Of a stretch of DNA of 8,518 nucleotides, positions 1 to 7,433 are shown piece after piece. Numbering within the stretch: the first letter of the stretch is position 1; every line of letters starts with the position of its first letter. Source of the DNA: Bacteroidales bacterium (lineage in GTDB: Bacteria > Bacteroidota > Bacteroidia > Bacteroidales > VadinHA17); assembly GCA_025455505.1 (NCBI GenBank), contig JALOMK010000078.1, forward strand, positions 1-8,518, given 5' to 3'. The translations under genes and the position numbers were made by a program. The notes under the pieces were generated by a model that saw only the letters and a list, made by a program, of their open reading frames with translations, ran no database searches and was not told where the DNA came from.

Positions 1-921
1 CAGGGCCTGATCCCTTGTAATTTCACCGTTGCATACCAGTGTCGAAAAGTGGGCCCTCCTCTTATCGACATTGAATTTGACTGGCAGCATATAGGCTTGT
101 GTAAACCTTGTGAACAGGGACTCATAGTGTTTTCCTCCGTAATATTCCCATCCAAGCTCATCATGAAGCGTTTTAATGGCTTCGTTCTTTGAATAGGGAA
201 CATACTGCAATATCCTTATAAGTCTGATCCGCCTGATGTAGGTATAGTAAAACTCCCGGAGGAATCCCAGGAAGGGGAATGATTTCAGCTTTCTTTTTCC
301 GAATCTCCTGTAAATTGCCTTCAGCTGCCGCAAGTCCTTTGAATTGTAACCCCAGCTTTTCGGAAGTATGGCTTCAGTGGCAAAGTTGCTGCCTGTAATA
401 ATATACCTAATACCGTGTCTTGCACTTAACCTGTAAAGGGCAGCAAGGAATGCATGGTCGGTCGGGGTCTCGACATCAAGCACCGAAGCCTCAAGGTAGG
501 CCATCTGGACATCCCTGAATTCCTCCCAGTCAACAACATAAGTCTGGTACTCGAAGCCAAGTTTCTTGACTACATTCTCGATATTCCTTATTGAGAGTTC
601 TGTATTCCAGCCATTGTCAAAATGAACCACAAGGGGCCGCAGACCGGTTTTCTTAACTATATACGCGACATAAGAACTGTCCACACCACCGCTTATGCCG
701 ACGAGACAATCGTACTCCCTGTTCTTCCCATATACTTTTATGTGGCTGACAAGTTCTTCCAGCTTCCTGTCCGACTCTTCGCCCTTGTACATGAATTTCG
801 GAGCATTACTGAAAAAACTGTTACAATGGTTGCAATAACCTTTTTCATCGAAGCTTATCTCCGGATCAGTAGTGTCCATTACGCAGCGGCTGCAGATGCG
901 GTAGCTTGTATTTTTTACCAT
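1..921 (-). CDS. wbpG: N-acetyl sugar amidotransferase, WbpG/PseA type (C-terminus cut by window edge)
   Basis: I translated this by hand: 307 codons stay open from the ATG to the left edge without a stop. Family members usually have about 370-385 residues, so roughly the last 70 are missing. Two Cys pairs (C10/C13 and C30/C33) look like the family's zinc site. SGGVDSS at 77-83 is the PP-loop ATP-pyrophosphatase signature, followed by HFDNGWN at 100-106 and TGSNFATE at 176-183. In this family the enzyme adenylates an N-acetyl sugar and uses ammonia from a HisH-like glutaminase, with a HisF-like partner, to make an acetamidino group. It is cytoplasmic. A TGA three codons upstream of the ATG fixes the start. 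The gene follows the flippase gene by 23 nt. HisH/HisF partners would be expected further left. The family call is strong; the exact sugar is unknown. Confidence 0.93.
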   Translation of the reverse strand, partial: MVKNTSYRICSRCVMDTTDPEISFDEKGYCNHCNSFFSNAPKFMYKGEESDRKLEELVSHIKVYGKNREYDCLVGISGGVDSSYVAYIVKKTGLRPLVVHFDNGWNTELSIRNIENVVKKLGFEYQTYVVDWEEFRDVQMAYLEASVLDVETPTDHAFLAALYRLSARHGIRYIITGSNFATEAILPKSWGYNSKDLRQLKAIYRRFGKRKLKSFPFLGFLREFYYTYIRRIRLIRILQYVPYSKNEAIKTLHDELGWEYYGGKHYESLFTRFTQAYMLPVKFNVDKRRAHFSTLVCNGEITRDQAL

Positions 922-944
922 GGCGGTTCAGAATAACCTGTTCA

Positions 945-2234
945 CTATCTTTTTCCCCGACTGAAGCGGAGGGAAAGATAGAACTCAACGCAATACTTAA
1001 GGCTATATGTAACTGTATACATAATAATTGCAGGCCTGGGACTTTCAGAAATCCTGTAACCTGCAAGGAATGAAATTAGAACCAGAGTGAGCAAAACCAC
1101 CTGGATGGCGAGGTCGATATTCTGTTTTTCAGCTATTATGAACATATTCGACAAGGGGCTCACAACGAAGGACAGGAAGAACATGACAGTCATTATCTGT
1201 GCATATTCTCCGGCCACTCTCCATTCGGCGCCAAAGACAAAGGCGAATATGGCCGGTGCAAAAATAAGCAACAGTGTGAAAGGAATCACTGCAATAAAAA
1301 GAAGGAGCCTGAAGAGTTTAATGAATGTATCACTGCAGTTACCATTTTTCTGGAATTCGACGCTTGCATGCTGCCTGAAAACATCCCCGACTGACACGCC
1401 AACAAGGCTTCCGGGAGCTGCAATAACTCTCTGCGAAAGAGAAAAGAAACCAGTTACAGCCGACCCGAAAAATGATGACATAAGAATGACAGGAATCTGC
1501 CCGGCGCTTTTTTCGAAGAGACCTGATACAACATTGAACTTCGGAAAATGGGCATACCTCTGAGCCATTTCTCTCATTTTTCCTACTGACACTGCTGAAG
1601 CCAGTCTCCTGTATGTTTCCCTGGCTGAAAGCGAAACATAACATCCCGCGATGAACTGCCCGATTGTATCAGCAATTATCAGTCCGCCCGATCTGATGAC
1701 AGACATGCCGAATCCGATGCTGAGCCCGCTCGACATCACTGATCTGACGATCTTGCCTGCTGAAACCTCTGTGAACCGTTTCCTCCTGTTAAGCCAGAGA
1801 TTCATTGTATTATACAATCCGATTGAAAATACGGTGAAGGGTACCAGGAACACAAAATTGAAAAGGCCGGAACTTCTGAGAATGTCTTCGGCCAGGTACC
1901 TCGAAACAAAGGCAGCGATCAGGAGTACAGTTGTGACCAGTGCTGTAATTGAAAGGCTGAGCGAAAGAACATTCACTGCATCCTTATCATCTTCAGGAAG
2001 TATTATTGCAGACTCATACCTTGCTGTCACAAAGACAGACAATATCTGTGAAATGCTGAAATAAAGGGCAAAAAGTCCGAAATCACCAGGGGAAAAGAGC
2101 CTGGTAAGGACCGGCGAAACGGCAAGCGGGATTGCCTGGGCGACCAGGGTTCCCGCCATAAGGATCATCACATTGCGCGAAAATGACCGGCTCCCTGTGA
2201 ATGAAAAAGAACTAATTCTCTCTGAAATCCTCAT
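945..2234 (-). CDS. wzx: Wzx-type polysaccharide flippase (MOP superfamily)
   Basis: A 429-residue, very hydrophobic protein with about 12 predicted membrane segments by eye, the usual size for Wzx. Family-like stretches are the N-terminal PVLTRLFSPGDFGLFALYFS (41-60), RYESAIILPEDDKDAVN (72-88) just after the second membrane segment, and YAHFPKFNVVSGL (227-239) in the middle loop before the second half. Proteins of this kind move undecaprenyl-diphosphate-linked oligosaccharide units from the cytoplasmic to the periplasmic face of the inner membrane, so the cluster is of the Wzx/Wzy type. The start codon shares ATGA with the stop of the WbpL-like gene, so translation is probably coupled, and no Shine-Dalgarno sequence is visible. 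The substrate cannot be read from the sequence. The general class is secure, although other MOP exporters of polysaccharide look similar. Confidence 0.92.
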   Translation of the reverse strand: MRISERISSFSFTGSRSFSRNVMILMAGTLVAQAIPLAVSPVLTRLFSPGDFGLFALYFSISQILSVFVTARYESAIILPEDDKDAVNVLSLSLSITALVTTVLLIAAFVSRYLAEDILRSSGLFNFVFLVPFTVFSIGLYNTMNLWLNRRKRFTEVSAGKIVRSVMSSGLSIGFGMSVIRSGGLIIADTIGQFIAGCYVSLSARETYRRLASAVSVGKMREMAQRYAHFPKFNVVSGLFEKSAGQIPVILMSSFFGSAVTGFFSLSQRVIAAPGSLVGVSVGDVFRQHASVEFQKNGNCSDTFIKLFRLLLFIAVIPFTLLLIFAPAIFAFVFGAEWRVAGEYAQIMTVMFFLSFVVSPLSNMFIIAEKQNIDLAIQVVLLTLVLISFLAGYRISESPRPAIIMYTVTYSLKYCVEFYLSLRFSRGKR

Positions 2235-3226
2235 TCCGATTTATTAAACGGGAACCTTGAATCGATCAGCCTGCCAACTGCAAGCGTCATAATGAGACAG
2301 GCAGGAAAGGTAAGGTAATATATCTCCTGTTTTCTTTCGGACAAAAGCACAAGTATCATGAACAGTATTGAAACCGCGATCTGCCAGGATAATACCCTGC
2401 CGTGTGTAAATCCATACCTTACAATTCTCTGGTAGAAATGCTTCTTGTGCGCCACGCTCAGCTTCTCCCTGTTCCTGAACCGACGATACAAAGTGAGTGT
2501 TGCATCGACCCAGAAAAGCATAGTGAGCATGAGCCATCCCGCAATGCTGAGTTCATGCATGTTGCTGAAGTAGATCCCTGAAATTACAAGAATGTATCCA
2601 AGCTGCGTGCTTCCAACATCACCCATAAAGATCTTAGCCCTTGGCCAGTTCCAGGCCAGGAAGCCAAGAACTGAAAAGACAAGAATGCCGGTAAATGGAT
2701 TTCCTGTGACCAGGTAGATGCCTGATGAAGTTACAATTGCCTGTACAGAGGCATAGCCATCGATGCCATCGAGGAAATTAAAGAGATTAATGAACCAGAC
2801 TGCGGCTATCACTGCCAGAAATGTCAGAAGGATGGGGAAACTGAATTCAAGACCTCCGGCATAGATTGTCCTTACGCCTCCTATTAACAGTATGCCGGCG
2901 GCAGATGTAAGCACCTGTACTGAAAACCTTACTGAAGGGCTGACGGAATGGAGATCATCGAGAAGGCTGACAAGGGCCAGGGCAAATCCTGCAATGAAGG
3001 CGAGGAAAAGTCTTGTTTCGATGCCGCCGGCAAGCCAGAGGAGAGTTATGCCGGCATACCATGAGATAACTATCGCAAGACCTCCGCCACGTGGTGTTGG
3101 CAGGGAATGCGAACTCCTGGCATTTGGTATGTCGAGGATATTCTTCCGCCTGGCAACAATCATGACGACGTAGGTTCCGGCGAAAGAGAGAATCATTATG
3201 CCTGTCAGAAGAAGCAGGTGATTCAT
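2231..3226 (-). CDS. wbpL: Undecaprenyl-phosphate sugar-1-phosphate transferase, WbpL/WecA family (GT4)
   Basis: A 331-residue integral membrane protein of the MraY/WecA superfamily, with about ten hydrophobic segments. Visible landmarks are SSHSLPTPRGGG (38-49), typical of WbpL/WecA rather than MraY; the Asp pair D90-D91 in SLLDDLHSV; NLFNFLDGIDGYA (147-159), carrying the catalytic Asp region; IFMGDVGSTQLGY (199-211); and the cytoplasmic HKKHFYQR (260-267). The family transfers a sugar 1-phosphate from a UDP-sugar to undecaprenyl phosphate, the first step in building the lipid-linked repeat unit. WbpL itself uses UDP-FucNAc or UDP-QuiNAc, and the WbpV/WbpK-like gene two positions upstream fits such a donor. 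It overlaps both neighbours by 4 nt (ATGA). It could instead use GlcNAc like WecA; specificity is inferred, the family is not. Confidence 0.95.
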   Translation of the reverse strand: MNHLLLLTGIMILSFAGTYVVMIVARRKNILDIPNARSSHSLPTPRGGGLAIVISWYAGITLLWLAGGIETRLFLAFIAGFALALVSLLDDLHSVSPSVRFSVQVLTSAAGILLIGGVRTIYAGGLEFSFPILLTFLAVIAAVWFINLFNFLDGIDGYASVQAIVTSSGIYLVTGNPFTGILVFSVLGFLAWNWPRAKIFMGDVGSTQLGYILVISGIYFSNMHELSIAGWLMLTMLFWVDATLTLYRRFRNREKLSVAHKKHFYQRIVRYGFTHGRVLSWQIAVSILFMILVLLSERKQEIYYLTFPACLIMTLAVGRLIDSRFPFNKSE

Positions 3227-5751
3227 GGAGCTATATGAATTTTGTCCTCATCTTCTGTTTCCGAAACTTCAAATGTCCTTGTCAGAAACGGAATGAGGCC
3301 CAGGAAAGCCAGGGCTGTAACAGTGAAATGAGTATTAACGCTGAAGAAGCTAAAATACAGGACGGCTGCAAAGCAGGCGGCATAAAATGCATGTCGCCTG
3401 ACATGCTTTATAAATAAAAATACAAGGATTAGCATGTACAGGATGTAGTAGATGCCACCAAGGACACCCGAGTAAAGGAAGGCCGACAGAAACGGGTTAT
3501 GAGGATAGTCAAACCTTACTTCTCCGAATTTCTCCCCGAACTTCACCTGGTAGTCAAAGCCATTGCCCGCAAGCTTTTGCAGATATGAATATTCCCTGAA
3601 AAGCACCCAGCTGTAATAAGCCCTTGTTTTACGGGTCCCTGCAAGATCATCCTCGGCAAGTGAGGCAAGTATTCTTTGTTCCTCAGAAAGTGCAAGGCTG
3701 TCAACCTGTTGTTCCGGATTGCTGCCGGGCAGCAGCGAAATAAGCGGGAATGCGAGGGAACCTTTCTTCAGATTCAGGCTCTCATCTGCAGTGCCATCAA
3801 CCAGTGTGACCTTATTAATCTCTCTCCTGTTTTCAATAAAATGTGTGTATTCGGGATATGCAAATATCACAAAGCCATTCATCTTACTGAAATCAACGGA
3901 TTCATATTTTGCAAGATACAGGTAAACCGGAGGAAGTGGCGTTTCAGAAGTAAAACGCACATTCAGTTTCTGCCACCTGCCCTTCCGTGCCAGGTTATAC
4001 TCATCGTATTCTTTTTCGTAGGGTTTTGGTTCGGCCACAAGTCGGACCCAATCACCATCAAAGTCCGGTGAAACATAGCACCAGGAGCCGGCTTCAAAAT
4101 ATTCAGAACCACCTGCAGATATGCTGTCGTGGCACAAAACCGATATATTGCTGTATGAAAAGGCAGTGTTATCCCATGAAACCGTGTTGCTTGCCCTGTC
4201 GAGCATATAACCAAGTGTGCCGGGTGGAACCAGTTCATTAATGGCTGACGTATCCAGTGCAGTTATTTTAGCCTTCATACTCCCCCACCCTGATTCAGGA
4301 TCGCGGGAATCAGCCCTTATCTTGGAATACTGCGGATATGCTATCTGAATGTAACCCCGCAGTGTAGAAAAATCAGAAACGCTGTCCTTCGCAAAGTAGA
4401 AGTTTACAGGCGCGACAATGCTGTCGGTTCTGAAGAACACCTTAAGCTTCTGCCATTCGCCCTTCCGCTCCATGTCATACTCTGCAACCGCCTTACCCCT
4501 TACTTCCGGACCTGTAAGCAGTCTAACCCATGATCCGTTAAATTCTTCAGAAACAAGACAATATATTGAAGCTGCATAGGACTCATTCCTGTCATTCAGC
4601 AAGCCTGAATCATAAAATTCAGTGAGACTTGTGTAGGAGTATGCATTACCTCCCCATGTTGATGCATCAGTTTTATTGTCGAAACGATATGCGAGGGCAC
4701 CGGTGGGTACTGACTCACGGTTTCTTCCTTCACTTACACTTACAATTGTGCCATTGCGTGTATTCCAGCCCGAGTCAGGATTGAGCGGATCAGGTTTCTC
4801 ATTCCAGATCATTTTCTTTACTGACAGGTAGTCAGGTTTGCCAAAAACAGTAGCATACCTGTAAACAAGGGAAGCACTGTTCAGATGAAAGGACTTAACA
4901 GATATTCCAAGTGAATATAAGGCATTCCGCTTCACGGGATGTGGAAGCAATAGGAACGATATCATCAGTATCGGCACTGAGATGAGAACAGCCAGGCATT
5001 TCGCGATGAATTTTGACCTTATGGGGTCTTTACCTAGCAGGAAGAAATAAATAACAAACAGGGAAAGCGCCAGGAAAATCATCATTACCATCCCACGCCT
5101 GGAGGTTGAAAGGATTATATTCAGCCACAACAGGCCGCTTGAGACAAGGTAGACCTTCCCGTAGGCCTGAGCTTTCTGAAATTTTCCTGAAAGAACCCTG
5201 TAGAGAATCGCGATTATCCCGAAAAAGCTGAACAGGGCAAAAAAATTATAATCGCCCGACAATGAAGTCCCTGGATGAGACACAAGGGAGTTGGTTACAC
5301 CCTTAAGCTGTAAAAAATACTTGGAAAGACCGGCTACGCTTACAAGAGAGGAGAACAGGATGAGGTGGCCCGAAAAAACTGCAGTAAATCTGTTAAAGGC
5401 ATCTCTTGTTCTCGCTACAGTAAAAAGGGCCAGGCCAAGAAGCAATACTGCTATTGCATAGAGAAGTTCTTTTATTCCGAAGAAAGTATATTCAGATGAT
5501 GCAAGAAATCCTGCTGCCAGGAATAAAAACAGCAGCAAGGTTGGAAGTATGAACCGCAGAAATGATCTGAAAAATGACAGGCTTCTGAAATGCCTGTCAG
5601 CGAGAAAAGGCAGAATGCTGACAGCAATCACGAGAGGGATGAAGAGGTAGTTTGCGAGGGGAATCACAATCCTGAGCATACCGGAGACTGCAGCCAGAGA
5701 TACAAGCTGAGCAGACAGTGAATTTTCAGTCCAGTTTACTCTGCCTGACAT
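3223..5751 (-). CDS. O-antigen ligase/polymerase-family membrane protein with a duplicated periplasmic domain
   Basis: An 842-residue protein, about twice the 400-450 residues usual for the Wzy_C/WaaL family. Residues about 12-270 hold eight or nine membrane segments, including the family-typical STSRRG (215-220). Residues about 271-748 form one very large loop, presumably periplasmic. Membrane segments resume after YPHNPFLSAFLYSGVLGG (749-766), the Wzy_C landmark that contains the functionally important His (H751); Arg residues at 707 and 710 precede it. The C-terminus is acidic (ETEDEDK, 831-837). Most of the extra length is two 160-residue tandem copies, listed separately. The family either polymerises lipid-linked repeat units (Wzy) or joins them to lipid A-core or protein (ligase); sequence alone does not decide. 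An in-frame TGA three codons upstream of the ATG supports this start. It follows the epimerase gene by 35 nt and overlaps the WbpL-like gene by 4 nt. Confidence 0.9.
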   Translation of the reverse strand: MSGRVNWTENSLSAQLVSLAAVSGMLRIVIPLANYLFIPLVIAVSILPFLADRHFRSLSFFRSFLRFILPTLLLFLFLAAGFLASSEYTFFGIKELLYAIAVLLLGLALFTVARTRDAFNRFTAVFSGHLILFSSLVSVAGLSKYFLQLKGVTNSLVSHPGTSLSGDYNFFALFSFFGIIAILYRVLSGKFQKAQAYGKVYLVSSGLLWLNIILSTSRRGMVMMIFLALSLFVIYFFLLGKDPIRSKFIAKCLAVLISVPILMISFLLLPHPVKRNALYSLGISVKSFHLNSASLVYRYATVFGKPDYLSVKKMIWNEKPDPLNPDSGWNTRNGTIVSVSEGRNRESVPTGALAYRFDNKTDASTWGGNAYSYTSLTEFYDSGLLNDRNESYAASIYCLVSEEFNGSWVRLLTGPEVRGKAVAEYDMERKGEWQKLKVFFRTDSIVAPVNFYFAKDSVSDFSTLRGYIQIAYPQYSKIRADSRDPESGWGSMKAKITALDTSAINELVPPGTLGYMLDRASNTVSWDNTAFSYSNISVLCHDSISAGGSEYFEAGSWCYVSPDFDGDWVRLVAEPKPYEKEYDEYNLARKGRWQKLNVRFTSETPLPPVYLYLAKYESVDFSKMNGFVIFAYPEYTHFIENRREINKVTLVDGTADESLNLKKGSLAFPLISLLPGSNPEQQVDSLALSEEQRILASLAEDDLAGTRKTRAYYSWVLFREYSYLQKLAGNGFDYQVKFGEKFGEVRFDYPHNPFLSAFLYSGVLGGIYYILYMLILVFLFIKHVRRHAFYAACFAAVLYFSFFSVNTHFTVTALAFLGLIPFLTRTFEVSETEDEDKIHIAP
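3832..4791 (-). repeat. Two tandem 160-residue protein repeats inside the ligase-family loop
   Basis: Residues 321-480 and 481-640 of the ligase-family protein align without a gap at a constant offset of 160 residues (480 bp per unit). Matching pairs are DSGW/ESGW, GALAY/GTLGY, FNGSWVRL/FDGDWVRL, RKGEWQKL/RKGRWQKL, FYFAK/LYLAK and AYPQY/AYPEY. By hand count about 54 of 160 positions are identical, so the duplication is old and there is no long exact DNA repeat. The order of motifs (opening SGW, then G-x-L, a WVRL strand, a GxWQKL strand and a YLAK strand) resembles a CBM4_9-like jelly-roll. That fold is an inference. Confidence 0.8.
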
Positions 5752-5786
5752 CGTATTTCATAATCAGATATATAGGTTTCCTGCAG

Positions 5787-6671
5787 TTAACCGGCTCTGT
5801 GAACCTCGTCCCTGTACCATTGGTACATTTCATTGATACCTTCCCTGAATGAATATGGAGGAGTAAAAGCAAGCCGCTGATATGTTGAGGCGGCATCAAC
5901 CTCAAAATTTCCGAGAATTCGCCTGGAAATGAATGGCAGCGTTGCCGTCATTATTCTTTTGACTATACCAGGCAGATTCAGTATTATTCTTTTCTTTCCG
6001 GCCGCTTCAACTATCGCCCTTATTATCTGCTCTGTTGAAACAGGTTCCGGGTCAGCAGCCAGGTAAAGCCCTCCGGCTCCACTTTCTATAATCCTGTTAA
6101 GAAGAGCAACAAGGTTTCCCGAGAACACCATTGATCTTTTGTTGTTTATATTTCCAAAAGGGAGGAAAAAAAGCTTCTCAACAAGTTTGATCATATTCAG
6201 CATATTAGCCTTCACACCCGGACCATAAACCATTGTTGATCTGACAATTGCCACTGTAAAATTATCATCCTGCATGCTACTGAGCCTGTATTCAGCGTCA
6301 ATCTTGCTTTTTGCATAGCCGTCATGGGGATTGCACTTTGACTGCTCGTCAAAGGGCTGGCCCGGGAGCGATTTTTCGCCGAAAACCTTAACAGAACTCA
6401 GGTAGATGAAGTGTTTTACACCGGCAAGCTTTGCAAGTTCGGCAACCCGAAGGGCAAGTGTTGAGTTAACCCTGAAGAATTCTTCATCCGGAGTGCTTTT
6501 TTTCTGGTGAGCAAGACCTGCCAGGTGAAGAATTGTATCTTTTCCTTTGAAATCAATACATTCCGGGTCTTCCCGAAGAAGATCCACCGGAATCACTATT
6601 GAATCCCTGTTCAGGTTCTGAAAGCAAGTGCCGATGAAACCTGACGCTCCTGTAACAATTATTGCTTTCAT
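5787..6671 (-). CDS. NAD-dependent sugar-nucleotide epimerase/4-keto reductase, WbpV/WbpK-like (extended SDR)
   Basis: A 294-residue extended short-chain dehydrogenase. TGASGFIG (7-14) is the NAD-binding glycine motif, HLAGLAH follows at 49-55, SSVKVFGE at 92-99 supplies the catalytic Ser, and Y119-x3-K123 is the catalytic pair. YGPGVKAN (149-156), the LPFGxIxNxRS stretch and the following NLV are typical of WbpV/WbpK enzymes, which reduce UDP-4-keto-6-deoxy-HexNAc to UDP-QuiNAc or UDP-FucNAc. It is cytoplasmic. The ATG chosen overlaps the stop of the glycosyltransferase gene by one base (TGATG) and gives the canonical MKAIIVTGASG start. A TTG one codon earlier (6674) sits closer to a GGGAG element and is the alternative. 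Which sugar epimer forms cannot be told, and a UDP-glucose 4-epimerase role is less likely. A WbpM-like 4,6-dehydratase is not in this window. Confidence 0.9.
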   Translation of the reverse strand: MKAIIVTGASGFIGTCFQNLNRDSIVIPVDLLREDPECIDFKGKDTILHLAGLAHQKKSTPDEEFFRVNSTLALRVAELAKLAGVKHFIYLSSVKVFGEKSLPGQPFDEQSKCNPHDGYAKSKIDAEYRLSSMQDDNFTVAIVRSTMVYGPGVKANMLNMIKLVEKLFFLPFGNINNKRSMVFSGNLVALLNRIIESGAGGLYLAADPEPVSTEQIIRAIVEAAGKKRIILNLPGIVKRIMTATLPFISRRILGNFEVDAASTYQRLAFTPPYSFREGINEMYQWYRDEVHRAG

Positions 6672-7432
6672 CAATACCCGTCTCCCTTTGAAATCAGCTG
6701 GAAAGCTTTAACGAAATACTTTGAATAGACATTAAGATAATTCGTACTGATGCCATTTTCGCGGCAACCCCTGATTATTTCCTGGTTGATAATGAGATTG
6801 CTTTTAAATGATCTTGTGCTTATCCCTCCCGTAAGCATTGTAACTACCGGATAGGCCAGGTACCTGCTGCTAAGTTTGTACCTGTAAAGAAACCTGACTA
6901 GAAGTTCAAAATCTGCTGAGATTCGGTAGTCTTCCTTGTATCCGCCAAGCTCTCTGTAGAAACGGCTTCGGACATAGAAACTGGGGTGGGCGGGCATAAA
7001 ACCATACCTGAATTGAGAGGGACGGAACCTGGCTGATGAATAATAGCGTACTGTTTTATTTCTATCCGAGGGTTTTACAAAGCGGACATCGCCGTATACG
7101 GCATCGACTGCATCGTCCCTGAACATGAGTGCGATTTTCTGCAAAACGTCATCTGAGGTGAAAAAGTCATCAGAATTCAGAATTCCGATTATATCGCCTG
7201 AGGCGATAGAAATACCTTTATTCATTGCGCTGTACATTCCACTGTCTTTTTCTGACAGCAAACGGGTCACCCGCCCCGGGGCAGACCTGATTAATTCAAC
7301 TGTATTGTCAGAAGATGCACCATCGGCAATAATATGTTCCACATCGGCATATGACTGATCAGCAACTGACCTGATGCATTCGGCAACTGTTGATGCGCTG
7401 TTGAATGTAGGGGTGACAACAGATATTTTCAT
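6671..7432 (-). CDS. Family-2 glycosyltransferase (GT-A fold)
   Basis: A soluble, 253-residue GT2 enzyme. It opens with MKISVVTPTFNSA and the nucleotide-binding ADGASSDNT (36-44). SEKDSGMYSAMNKG (60-73) is typical of the WcaE-like branch, NSDDF (86-90) is the DXD-type metal site, and PAHPSFYVRS (147-156) followed by ISADFELLVRF (171-181) marks the acceptor side with its likely catalytic Asp. It would add one sugar from a nucleotide donor to the lipid-linked repeat unit at the cytoplasmic face; donor and linkage are unknown. I chose the ATG one base after the upstream stop because it gives the canonical N-terminus and has an AAAAGG element 5 nt ahead. An in-frame ATG 18 bases earlier (7450) would add six residues and overlap the methyltransferase-like gene. 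The gene ends in a one-base overlap with the epimerase gene. Confidence 0.93.
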   Translation of the reverse strand: MKISVVTPTFNSASTVAECIRSVADQSYADVEHIIADGASSDNTVELIRSAPGRVTRLLSEKDSGMYSAMNKGISIASGDIIGILNSDDFFTSDDVLQKIALMFRDDAVDAVYGDVRFVKPSDRNKTVRYYSSARFRPSQFRYGFMPAHPSFYVRSRFYRELGGYKEDYRISADFELLVRFLYRYKLSSRYLAYPVVTMLTGGISTRSFKSNLIINQEIIRGCRENGISTNYLNVYSKYFVKAFQLISKGDGY

Positions 7433-7433
7433 T

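Noticed and set aside
866..1066. A 66-codon minus-strand frame across the flippase/amidotransferase junction
   Set aside because: It overlaps the end of the flippase gene and the start of the amidotransferase gene in another frame. Both real genes have strong family motifs there.
1087..2064. Plus-strand open frames of 158 and 137 codons
   Set aside because: They lie opposite the flippase gene, have low-complexity, Lys/Thr/Ser/Pro-rich translations with no family resemblance, and are shadows of the minus-strand codons.
3676..4241. Open frames on both strands within the ligase repeat region
   Set aside because: The minus-strand frame of the ligase-family gene is continuous here, and its two repeat copies align without a gap, which shows that frame is under selection.
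5752..5786. Possible promoter (TATATATC on the minus strand) in the 35-nt gap before the ligase-family gene
   Set aside because: No partner -33/-35 element or Bacteroidetes-type TAnnTTTG box is present, and the gap is too short to argue for more than A/T-rich spacer.
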